Source: an uncultured Flavobacteriales bacterium (lineage in GTDB: Bacteria; Bacteroidota; Bacteroidia; UBA10329). From it: a stretch of DNA of 44,349 nt. The notes beneath the pieces are model-generated. The model saw only the letters and a list, made by a program, of their open reading frames with translations. It had not been told where the DNA came from and did no database searches. The position numbers and the translations under genes were made by a program. This document shows positions 8,175 to 15,910 of the stretch, in pieces (the stretch's first letter is position 1; each line of letters begins with the position of its first letter). Location of the stretch: assembly GCA_937900875.1 (NCBI GenBank), contig CALCGD010000150.1, positions 1 through 44,349 on the forward strand, read 5' to 3'.

Positions 8175-11100
8175 ATGGCTCTAAGGCACTTTCTTGACAT
8201 TCCTAAATTAGTTGCTACAACCGTAGTGTGCTTTGTGGTTATCTGTAATGTTCTTGGTCAAAACCCGTTAATTGTATTCGAACAACCCATTAATGAGTTC
8301 GAAGGTGGAGGAATTCCAGACCTCGGTAATGGAGATTGGTTTGGTTATGCAGTCGCATCTATCGGGGATATCAATCAAGATGGATTTATGGACCTCGCGG
8401 TTGGAGCGCCTTACGATGACGATGGTGGATCAAACAAAGGAGCGCTCTACATTCTATTCATGGATGCGAGTGCACAGGTTGGGTCGTATCAAAAAATAAG
8501 CGCTATAGCAGGTGGGTTTCAAGGCAATTTGGTGGAGGAAAGCTTCTTCGGCTCTGAAATAACCAATATTGGCGATTTAGATGGAAATGGCGTTGAAGAT
8601 CTTGTTATTGGCGCAAGCGGAGATGACGATATAGGAGGTTGGGCTGGTGCTCTCTGGGTTCTTTTTATGAATTCTGACGGAACAGTTTTAACCGAACAGA
8701 AAATTAGCGCTTCCGTAGGGTGGTCCGGTTCGCCACTTGGCACTTCCGATAGATTTGGAAAGGGATTAGACTCTATAGGAGATATAAATGGTGATGGTGT
8801 GATAGACATAATGGCTGGAGTTCATGAAGATGACGATGGCGGCAACAATCACGGGGCCGCGTATGTTCTGTTTCTCAATGCAAATGGAACCGTTCAAAGC
8901 CACGTTAAAATCTCAGAAATTACTCCTGGTTTCAATAGTACCTTAACCAATAATGCAGGTTTGGGTTGGTCTATAGCGTGCCTTGGAGATTTAGATAATA
9001 ATGGCACAACGGAAGTGCTGGTAAGTGCACCTTTTGATGATGTTTTGGCCGTAGACGATGGCAGAGTTTACATTATGTCAATATCCAGTACAGGAAACTT
9101 AGTGTCTAATACCGAGATAAGTGCAGCGGTTTCTCCCATTCTTGCTGCCGAAATAAGTGCTGGAGATAAGTTTGGGTCAGCAGTGTCAAGAGGTTTTAGT
9201 ATGTGGTGCGATGATGCTGCAGATATTGCAGTTGGATCCATGAATTACGGTTCGCCATCGGTCGGTGGCGTCCTCCTAATTGACCTTAATTCTTTCTTCG
9301 AAGTCCAAGCAGTACAGGTAATCACCGAAGGCCAAACTAATTTTCAAGACAATCTTAATTCGGGTGACAAATTTGGAAGAGCACTGGATTTAGTAACCGA
9401 TTATGACGGAAACGGTTATCCTGATTTGTTTGTTGGCGATATGGTTTTTGGCAGCTCTGGAGGTACTTGGCTGCTATCGCTCGGCCCAGCGGAAGCACCA
9501 TCGGTATTTTCAGATTCTATTCAATTGTGCGAAAACTCATCGTTTCAGTTGTTTCCCGCCATCCCTGTGGATGACATTCTTTGGAGCACCGGAGCTACTT
9601 CAGACACCATTCTGGTTCAACAATCCGGTACAGTCTGGATAGAAGGTGTTGCTGCAGGTTGCACAATTAATGACACAATCAACGTAATCATTAGTCCAAT
9701 TCCCGAACTCAGCTTAGGCAACGATACCTTGGTCTGTGACTCTTTGCTGCTGAATACCTCTGAATCAAATTATCAAACTAATTGGAGCACAGGAGCCCAA
9801 CTTCAATCAATTTCGGTCAGTGAGTCAGGCACTTACTGGGTGACAATTGATGGGGTATGCGGTGTTTTTTCAGATACCATTCATATTGAAATCCCAGAAG
9901 ACCTCAGCTTCAGTTTAGGTGCGGATACCATTATTTGTGAAGGAAATAATCTATTGCTTCAACCAACGCTTTTTTCAGGAAATGCGGATGTTTTTGAATG
10001 GTACAATGGTTCATCCTTGGAGCAAAACACAGTCTCTATTGAAGGTGATTTCTGGTTAACAATTAGCGAGCAATGTTCGATTGAAACGGACACCATCCAT
10101 GTTGACTTAGGATACAACCCAGTCATTTCAATTCCTGCCGACACTTTGGTTTGCGCCACTTCCATAGACATTCTTGCTGAGGCGGAAACTTACGGCAGTT
10201 ACACTGCAACCTGGAGTACAGGTGACGTTGGCTTATCTGCAACCATAGATTCTTCTGGAACATACGTTTTAACGCTCAACGATATTTGCGGGTCAGCTAC
10301 AGATTCTATTGAGGTCAGCATGCTTAATGCTGTATTTATCCAACTTCCCAACGACACCACCATTTGTGATGGAGATGTCATAGATTTAACGCCAGATGCT
10401 TCTTGGTTTGGAATTCTAGATTTTCTGTGGTCTAGTGGAAGTGGAGATACAACCATAACCGCAATGGCCGCTGGCGAATATTGGATTGAAGCTGTCACAA
10501 ACTGTGGTTCTATATCAGACACAATGCTCTTATTTACTTCTGGTGGTCCTTATTTTTCTTTAGGCTCAGATACTGTGCTTTGCGCAGAAAACCTCGAAAT
10601 CCAACCTCAAGGTTCTTTTATTGGCGAAGTGGAATATGACTGGAGTTCTAACGAAATAACCAACACAATTACCGTTGATACTTCTGGACTATATATTCTT
10701 GAGGCAACAGATGCATGTGGAAGTTTTTTAGATACTATTCATGTAGAACTTATTCAGGGGGATGTCAATATTAATCTGCCAGATTACGCTTTTGTCTGCA
10801 CAGGAGACAGCATTCTATTGACCGCAGAAGTTTCCAATTTAAACGCCCAAGTGTTTTGGAGCACAGGCGAGATTGGAGAATCGATAACTGTCTCAAACTC
10901 TTATTGGTACAGTGCAAGTGTATCTGAGCAATGTGGCGGAGATGCTGACACCACATATGTTTATCGAGTGGATAATGAACCCATTTATACGTCATTAGCC
11001 AATTTGGCCTGTGGTTCAGCAACCATTCTTAAAATAGATAGTGTAAGACAATATTCAGACTGGTTGGCCCCACTTCAACCAGCCTATTTGTGGAGCACTG

Positions 11101-11471
11101 GATCTAATGATACAATTATCACTGTGTCGGAATCTGGAGATTATTGGCTTGAGCAAACAGGGTATTGTGGTGTTGACTCAGCTTTTTTCTCTGTAGAGTT
11201 AGACGATTGTTGGTCCAGTAGTGTTCCGAACGTTATTACACCAAATGGCGATGGATTGAATGACATATTTGTCCCTTTTTCTGTCGAGTGTAGTTCGTGT
11301 GCATATCGATTGCGCGTTTACAATAGGTGGGGGATACAAGTTTTCGATGAAGTAAATACTCCATGGGATGGAATTTTGAAAACCAACAGGCCGTCTGTTT
11401 CCGGGGTGTACTTTTACATCTTAAATGTGGGAGAAACCACCCATACTGGCTATTTGGAAGTGTTACCTTGA
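8175..11471 (+). CDS. Secreted FG-GAP/repeat protein with type IX (type B) sorting domain
   Basis: A 1098-residue predicted surface or secreted protein. A signal peptide ends near residue 29 (VLGQ). Residues about 50-437 hold roughly six FG-GAP (integrin-alpha-like) blades with calcium-loop patterns such as GDINQDGFMDLAVGAP and GDLDGNGVEDLVIGA. Residues about 440-1016 hold eight degenerate repeats of 65-75 residues. Each has a DTxxC start, a WSTG-like core, a SGxYW strand, a second Cys (CG) and DTIxV. The last 82 residues (from VPNVITPNGDGLNDIF) are a gliding-motility-associated C-terminal domain, the type B signal for the type IX secretion system. A role in adhesion is likely but inferred. 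A TTACTTTG box at 8141-8148 may be part of its promoter. Confidence 0.93.
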   Translation: MALRHFLDIPKLVATTVVCFVVICNVLGQNPLIVFEQPINEFEGGGIPDLGNGDWFGYAVASIGDINQDGFMDLAVGAPYDDDGGSNKGALYILFMDASAQVGSYQKISAIAGGFQGNLVEESFFGSEITNIGDLDGNGVEDLVIGASGDDDIGGWAGALWVLFMNSDGTVLTEQKISASVGWSGSPLGTSDRFGKGLDSIGDINGDGVIDIMAGVHEDDDGGNNHGAAYVLFLNANGTVQSHVKISEITPGFNSTLTNNAGLGWSIACLGDLDNNGTTEVLVSAPFDDVLAVDDGRVYIMSISSTGNLVSNTEISAAVSPILAAEISAGDKFGSAVSRGFSMWCDDAADIAVGSMNYGSPSVGGVLLIDLNSFFEVQAVQVITEGQTNFQDNLNSGDKFGRALDLVTDYDGNGYPDLFVGDMVFGSSGGTWLLSLGPAEAPSVFSDSIQLCENSSFQLFPAIPVDDILWSTGATSDTILVQQSGTVWIEGVAAGCTINDTINVIISPIPELSLGNDTLVCDSLLLNTSESNYQTNWSTGAQLQSISVSESGTYWVTIDGVCGVFSDTIHIEIPEDLSFSLGADTIICEGNNLLLQPTLFSGNADVFEWYNGSSLEQNTVSIEGDFWLTISEQCSIETDTIHVDLGYNPVISIPADTLVCATSIDILAEAETYGSYTATWSTGDVGLSATIDSSGTYVLTLNDICGSATDSIEVSMLNAVFIQLPNDTTICDGDVIDLTPDASWFGILDFLWSSGSGDTTITAMAAGEYWIEAVTNCGSISDTMLLFTSGGPYFSLGSDTVLCAENLEIQPQGSFIGEVEYDWSSNEITNTITVDTSGLYILEATDACGSFLDTIHVELIQGDVNINLPDYAFVCTGDSILLTAEVSNLNAQVFWSTGEIGESITVSNSYWYSASVSEQCGGDADTTYVYRVDNEPIYTSLANLACGSATILKIDSVRQYSDWLAPLQPAYLWSTGSNDTIITVSESGDYWLEQTGYCGVDSAFFSVELDDCWSSSVPNVITPNGDGLNDIFVPFSVECSSCAYRLRVYNRWGIQVFDEVNTPWDGILKTNRPSVSGVYFYILNVGETTHTGYLEVLP

Positions 11472-11531
11472 CAGCCTAATTTATTTCTACCTGTGATGTT
11501 AAATTTTCTTAGTAGAATTTTCCTTTTCAAA

Positions 11532-11539
11532 TATCTTTC
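11532..11539 (+). promoter_or_regulatory. Possible -7 box for the flippase gene
   Basis: TATCTTTC matches seven of eight positions of TAnnTTTG and lies 24 bases before the ATG at 11563. The expected -33 position (11509-11512) reads TTAG instead of TTTG. The 91-base spacer after the secreted protein gene shows no convincing terminator, so read-through is also possible. Confidence 0.35.
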
Positions 11540-11562
11540 GGCTAGCACGTTGTAAATTGTAA

Positions 11563-13044
11563 ATGGGCGTAATTCGAAAGCAAAGTATTCTCACATCCAT
11601 TATTTCCTACCTCGGTTTTGGGTTGGGATATGTGAATGCAGTTCTTCTTTTTCCGGCTTTTTTCCAACCAGAAGAATTTGGACTCACCAGAGTGCTTATT
11701 GCAGTAGTGGGTATTTCAGCACAATTCGCCCTTTTTGGAATGACCAATGCAATCATCAAATTCTTCCCTCAGTTTAGAGACGGAGATGAAAATAATCATC
11801 ACGGATTGCTGGGTATTTCTCTGCTTTGGGGGCTTTTAGGAGTTGTTGTTATTTCCATTCTTCTATACCTTTTTCAGCCCTTAGTTATTGAGTTTAAACG
11901 AGATGGTTCTGCACTGTTTGTAGACTATTACCTGCTTCTATTTCCGTTTTTAGCCTTCGAAGTTTTTTATCAGCTACTAGCAAACTATACTCGAGCGCTT
12001 TACCATAGTGTTGTCAATGTTTTCTTCAAAGAGGTATTCTTGAGAATGACTACAACCGTGCTCATTTTGCTCTACTATTTGGAGTTGGTAGACATCCATC
12101 AATTCCTGTGGTTGTTTGTTCTGCAACAAGGATTATTGGCATTAGGAATGGTAATTTATCTTAAAAAGATCGGTCATTTGGGCCTTAAAATTGACAGAAC
12201 GTTTCTCACCTCCAAGCTCAACAAGGAAATATTCAAATACCGATCATTTACTACCCTCACCAGCGTTAGCGCACATCTTTTACTCCATGTAGATTTAGTA
12301 ATGATAGGTTACATGATTAACCTAGAAAGCACGGCATTCTACGCGGTGGCTATCTACATAGTTGCGCTTATGAATATTCCTCGAAATGCAATCAGTAATA
12401 TTTCGTTGCCCGTGGTTTCCGATGCCTGGAAACGAGATGATAAGGGCATGGTTCAAGAAGTATATGCCAAAACATCAATCAATCAGTTATTGTTTGGAAC
12501 ACTAATCTTTGCAGGGCTATGGGCTAATGAGGCCAATATTTTTCTGCTTTTACCTTCCGAATATTCGAGTGGGAAATGGGTGCTCTTTTTTGTTGGATTG
12601 GGCAGGATGGTCGATATCGGATTTGGACTTAACGGAGGAGTAATTACAACCTCAAAATGGTACAAATTCGATACTTATTCGAATCTGGTTTTGTTGGTGC
12701 TTACGGTAATGTTAAATCTGTTTTTTATTCCTCTTTATGGAATTGTTGGTGCTGCAATAGCCACAAGTATTTCACTCTGCACATTTAATGTTGCTAAGTA
12801 TTTGTTCCTGAAAATGATGTTTGGTTTCGAGCCGTTTAGCTGGAAATCAGCCGCAACTTTAATCCTTGGGTTGGGTAGCTACGGGGTTAGCACTTTGCTC
12901 CCAGTGCAATCACATTTTGTTCTGGATATCATCTTAAGGTCAACGTTGATTATTGTTCTATTTGTGCCACTCGCGCTTTGGTTAAAGCTATCTGAAGACG
13001 TGAACGACATGATGCTTTCGGTTTGGAGTAAACTAAAGCCATAA
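11563..13044 (+). CDS. Wzx-like polysaccharide flippase (MOP superfamily)
   Basis: A 493-residue polytopic protein with about 12-14 hydrophobic helices. It is probably an inner-membrane flippase that moves lipid-linked oligosaccharide units to the periplasm. The N-terminus IRKQSILTSIISYLGFGLGY and the helix with QPEEFGLTRVL are typical of the oligosaccharide-flippase family. A repeat-like start of the second half occurs around FKYRSFTTLTSVSAHLLL, where such proteins have their internal duplication. With 14 glycosyltransferase genes in the window, a role in surface glycan export is the natural reading. It converges with the sulfotransferase gene at a distance of only ten bases. Confidence 0.88.
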   Translation: MGVIRKQSILTSIISYLGFGLGYVNAVLLFPAFFQPEEFGLTRVLIAVVGISAQFALFGMTNAIIKFFPQFRDGDENNHHGLLGISLLWGLLGVVVISILLYLFQPLVIEFKRDGSALFVDYYLLLFPFLAFEVFYQLLANYTRALYHSVVNVFFKEVFLRMTTTVLILLYYLELVDIHQFLWLFVLQQGLLALGMVIYLKKIGHLGLKIDRTFLTSKLNKEIFKYRSFTTLTSVSAHLLLHVDLVMIGYMINLESTAFYAVAIYIVALMNIPRNAISNISLPVVSDAWKRDDKGMVQEVYAKTSINQLLFGTLIFAGLWANEANIFLLLPSEYSSGKWVLFFVGLGRMVDIGFGLNGGVITTSKWYKFDTYSNLVLLVLTVMLNLFFIPLYGIVGAAIATSISLCTFNVAKYLFLKMMFGFEPFSWKSAATLILGLGSYGVSTLLPVQSHFVLDIILRSTLIIVLFVPLALWLKLSEDVNDMMLSVWSKLKP

Positions 13045-13054
13045 AACCGCTTGT

Positions 13055-13687
13055 TCAATGCGTAGGGTAAAGCAATTCGTAATCTCGTTGATAAATTTTT
13101 CTGATACGAGCACGATTTTCGTCTGTTAACTCAATTTTCCGAGTGCCTGAAGTATTCTTTTTGTAAGCCTTTTTTATAGGCATTCCAATGGCATCTGCTA
13201 CCTGCTGAAAATCAGCATCAAAGCTTTCTAATCTCCCTAAAAAATCGAGGTTTTCCAAATCGATGAGTGAATGCTGAGAACGTAAATGCTCCTCTGCTTC
13301 ATCAATATTTAGCGTTTCAACCCATGATAGAAAAAGATTGAGGTCCTTCATCTTTTCGTAGGTCTCAGAGTCAAAATCAAAGAAATTTTGGTTCAGCACT
13401 TTATCCTTCCAGCAACTAATAAAACGATCTGTTGGCTCCCTAACAAAAGCAAATCTATACCAATCCTTAAAGTCGTCTGAATTGTACCCAACCGCAGAGC
13501 TATAGATGTATTGATCATCAGGTGTGTTCTCTAGGAAATGCTCATTAATAGATCGACTTCCAACTTTCGGTGTCCTAAACCATAGGCACTTGTACTTGTA
13601 ATTGTACGAAAGGGCAAACCGTCTTTTTACGAATGGCGACACCAAAAATTTGTTCTTGTAATAATGCCTGAACTTGTACAGATTCAT
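13055..13687 (-). CDS. Sulfotransferase of the carbohydrate sulfotransferase (Sulfotransfer_2) type
   Basis: A 210-residue protein with both PAPS-binding signatures. The 5'-phosphosulfate loop is at residues 39-46 (TPKVGSRS), and the 3'-phosphate region is at 79-93 (FAFVREPTDRFISCW). Such enzymes move a sulfo group from PAPS to a hydroxyl or amino group of a glycan. No membrane helix or signal peptide is evident, so it likely works in the cytoplasm on a lipid-linked precursor. Its ATG overlaps the stop of the upstream SDR gene (ATGA), showing translational coupling. No PAPS synthesis genes are in the window. Confidence 0.85.
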   Translation of the reverse strand: MNLYKFRHYYKNKFLVSPFVKRRFALSYNYKYKCLWFRTPKVGSRSINEHFLENTPDDQYIYSSAVGYNSDDFKDWYRFAFVREPTDRFISCWKDKVLNQNFFDFDSETYEKMKDLNLFLSWVETLNIDEAEEHLRSQHSLIDLENLDFLGRLESFDADFQQVADAIGMPIKKAYKKNTSGTRKIELTDENRARIRKIYQRDYELLYPTH

Positions 13688-14361
13688 GCCTTAACCGTGT
13701 AGTATTTAGTAAGCAATTTGTCAAGATTAGATATTGTAAAACCAGGATGTGATTTTATTTCTTCTGAAATTTCAACAGCATAGCAATCTCCCTTTTCAAC
13801 AGATTCAAACAACGCTTTTTTGTTTAGAGCGCGTTCTAAGCCTGAAACAATATCGGTCACTCTAAGTTGATCAGTACTGCTCACGTTATAAATACCATTT
13901 GCAAATTTGGAATCGTTGATAATGGACGGGAGAATGTTGGTCAAATCTTCAACGGACAATAAATATCTACAGGCTTTTGAATATAGCGTAAAGCGTTGAT
14001 TTTGGTGAATATTGTTCACTAAAAAATTAACCAACGTATTGGGGTTTTTTGAACCGCCAACCATAATTGGAAGCCGAAAAATGATGTGTGAATTTGATTC
14101 AGTCTGAATCAGTTTCTCCATCGCCAGTTTGTGCTTAACATAAGCTGAGTTTGAAAGGCTAGGGTCGAAAACACTAAACGTGCTGAAGTAAACAAGTAAT
14201 GTGTTTTTTCGGAGATGATTGCGCAACAAGTTTTCTTCTCTAGCATAGGCTTCTGACGAAGTCTCACTCGAGTTCGAAACTCCTGACGCAAAAATTATCA
14301 CATCTTCCCTTTCTTTGAACAAAGAAAAGGCTCCAGCAATTAACCCATTTCCTACAACCAT
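13684..14361 (-). CDS. NAD(P)-dependent SDR/epimerase-type protein
   Basis: A 225-residue Rossmann-fold protein of the extended short-chain dehydrogenase type. It opens with VVGNGLIA, a nucleotide-binding glycine loop at residues 3-9. It has FASGVSNS near 24-31 and a Tyr-x-x-x-Lys pair at Tyr74/Lys78, preceded by FSTFSVFD. It is shorter than classical sugar epimerases (about 310-340) but has the substrate-side segment FRLPIMVGG. It may modify a nucleotide sugar that the coupled sulfotransferase and neighbouring glycosyltransferases use; the substrate is unknown. It is divergent from the GT4 gene across 50 bases. Confidence 0.8.
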   Translation of the reverse strand: MVVGNGLIAGAFSLFKEREDVIIFASGVSNSSETSSEAYAREENLLRNHLRKNTLLVYFSTFSVFDPSLSNSAYVKHKLAMEKLIQTESNSHIIFRLPIMVGGSKNPNTLVNFLVNNIHQNQRFTLYSKACRYLLSVEDLTNILPSIINDSKFANGIYNVSSTDQLRVTDIVSGLERALNKKALFESVEKGDCYAVEISEEIKSHPGFTISNLDKLLTKYYTVKA

Positions 14362-14383
14362 CCACTTTCTTTCTGACCGGCCT

Positions 14384-14404
14384 CAAAGCTAATTGTTATC
14401 TTCG
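14384..14404. promoter_or_regulatory. Overlapping divergent promoter elements between the SDR and GT4 genes
   Basis: On the minus strand TAGCTTTG (14391-14384) is an exact TAnnTTTG box 22 bases before the SDR ATG. On the plus strand TATCTTCG (14397-14404) matches seven of eight positions and ends only seven bases before the TTG of the GT4 gene, implying a nearly leaderless transcript. Neither has a clear TTTG at -33. The two boxes lie five bases apart, so simultaneous use may be mutually exclusive. Confidence 0.4.
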
Positions 14405-14411
14405 AAACGAA

Positions 14412-15467
14412 TTGAAAAACGGGAAAATCATATACTCACAGAATGTGAAATCCTCGTTTGCAAGGAAAGATTTAGAGGTCTTAGAAAGCGAGTTTGATGT
14501 GGTGAGATTCGAGTTTATTCCAAGGAAGAAATTTCTTGTTCCGCTCTTGTTTGTTCATCAGTTTTTCTTCCTTCTTTTTCATCTACCAACTGCTAAGGCT
14601 ACGGTTACCTTATTTGGCGGTTATCATTCATTTTTACCGGCTCTTTTTTCACGGCTGTTCAATAAACCCGCAATTATTGTGCTGGGCGGAAGTGATTGTG
14701 TCTCCTTTCCATCTATCAACTACGGTAATTTCAACAACGCTCTGCAAGGAGCTTTTACCCGATGGTCGCTCAATTTCGCAACGCACATTGCCCCGGTTGA
14801 TGAAAGCTTAAAGTTCACAGAGTACGGTTACACAGATAGTGACTTGCCAAAGCAAGGCTACACTGTTTTTTGCCCGAAGGCTACCGCGCCATGCACTACT
14901 ATTCATTTTGGATATGATTCAGAATTATTTCAAAAAAAGACAGATAAGAATCCAGGTTCATTTCTTACGGTTGGCTATTTGAATCCCGCCAATTTTTACA
15001 GAAAAGGAGTTGATCTAATTTTTGATCAGGCGATAAGAAGACCTGAGAATACTTTCACCATTATTGGAGGAACAAAAGAGGATTTACCCGAAGGAACTTC
15101 GGTTCCAGACAATGTAAATCTGATTGCCTCCGTTACATATGACGAGCTAACAGCACATTACTCTACACACCAATTTTACTTCCAATTGTCTATGATGGAG
15201 GGGTTTCCTAGTGCCATTTGCGAAGCAATGTTGTGCGAATGCGTGCCTATCGGTTCCAATGTGGCTGCCATTCCTAATATAGTTGGAGAGACGGGTTTCT
15301 TGTTGCTGAAAAAAGACACCAATCAGCTTCATGAATTGGTTGAAAAAGCGTTGCAATCTGCTGTTACCGAACTAGGCTTAGAAGCTCGCAAAAGAATCAT
15401 GAAAAGATATCCGAAAGAAGAGCGGATGAAACTACTGGAACTGGTAAAGACTGAGGTAAAAAACTAG
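14412..15467 (+). CDS. GT4-type glycosyltransferase
   Basis: A 351-residue GT-B fold enzyme. The C-terminal donor half contains FLTVGYLNP and the signature MEGFPSAICEAMLCECVPIG around residues 260-280, with the family Glu-x7-Glu pair (EGFPSAICE). The N-terminal acceptor half has a hydrophobic stretch near residues 43-60 that may touch the membrane. The only plausible start is TTG at 14412; the protein then begins MKNGKIIYS, a normal first strand. Its TAG stop lies in a CTAG palindrome that also gives the stop of the convergent DUF2147 gene. Donor and acceptor are unknown. Confidence 0.88.
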   Translation: MKNGKIIYSQNVKSSFARKDLEVLESEFDVVRFEFIPRKKFLVPLLFVHQFFFLLFHLPTAKATVTLFGGYHSFLPALFSRLFNKPAIIVLGGSDCVSFPSINYGNFNNALQGAFTRWSLNFATHIAPVDESLKFTEYGYTDSDLPKQGYTVFCPKATAPCTTIHFGYDSELFQKKTDKNPGSFLTVGYLNPANFYRKGVDLIFDQAIRRPENTFTIIGGTKEDLPEGTSVPDNVNLIASVTYDELTAHYSTHQFYFQLSMMEGFPSAICEAMLCECVPIGSNVAAIPNIVGETGFLLLKKDTNQLHELVEKALQSAVTELGLEARKRIMKRYPKEERMKLLELVKTEVKN

Positions 15468-15898
15468 CTATCGGCAGGTAACCAAGTCTGAGTCCTGTAT
15501 AGAAAAGAAATATAGCCTCGCACCTTCAGCTTGCCGTCTTCCACCCACAATTTACATCTATAAACCTTCCCGTTTTCTGGGTCCAAAATATCTCCATCTT
15601 CATATTCAGAACCATCTTTAACCATATTCCGGATAACCTCTAAGCCAACAATTGGTTTCATGTAACGAGGGTCGTCAGAAGCACATTCTTCACAAACAGG
15701 ATCTGGTTTTTCGGGATCAAAAAGCTCCAACACCATTCCAAATAACTTTCCGTTTTTCTCAGAGATTTCCACCACTGATTTGGTTTTTCCTGTGTTGTCG
15801 TCAATAGTTTTCCATTTGCCGATTGGCGAGGTTTGCTGAGCGAACCCATTAAGAATAAATAGTGCAGAAACAATAAATAAAGAGAAGAATGTTTTCAT
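15464..15898 (-). CDS. Exported DUF2147 family protein
   Basis: A 144-residue small exported protein. A signal peptide (MKTFFSLFIVSALFILNGFA) is followed by a compact domain that starts PIGKWKTIDDNTGKTKSVVE and contains the turn GSEYEDGDILDPENGKVY and the closing GYISFLYRTQTW. These are the marks of DUF2147, a beta-rich periplasmic family of unknown function. A CxxC pair (VCEEC) lies in a loop near residue 70. It is the last gene of the leftward operon, 12 bases after the M1 peptidase gene, and overlaps the convergent GT4 gene by four bases. Confidence 0.87.
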   Translation of the reverse strand: MKTFFSLFIVSALFILNGFAQQTSPIGKWKTIDDNTGKTKSVVEISEKNGKLFGMVLELFDPEKPDPVCEECASDDPRYMKPIVGLEVIRNMVKDGSEYEDGDILDPENGKVYRCKLWVEDGKLKVRGYISFLYRTQTWLPADS

Positions 15899-15910
15899 AA
15901 TTATAGGAGT

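Noticed and set aside
10199-10522. 107-codon open frame on the minus strand inside the repeat protein gene
   Set aside because: It lies fully within a well-supported gene, is low in domain signal and is the mirror of the repeat codons.
13684-14361. Possible truncated epimerase pseudogene
   Set aside because: The glycine loop, the Tyr-x-x-x-Lys pair and an exact -7 box before the ATG are all present, so it looks like an intact short SDR.
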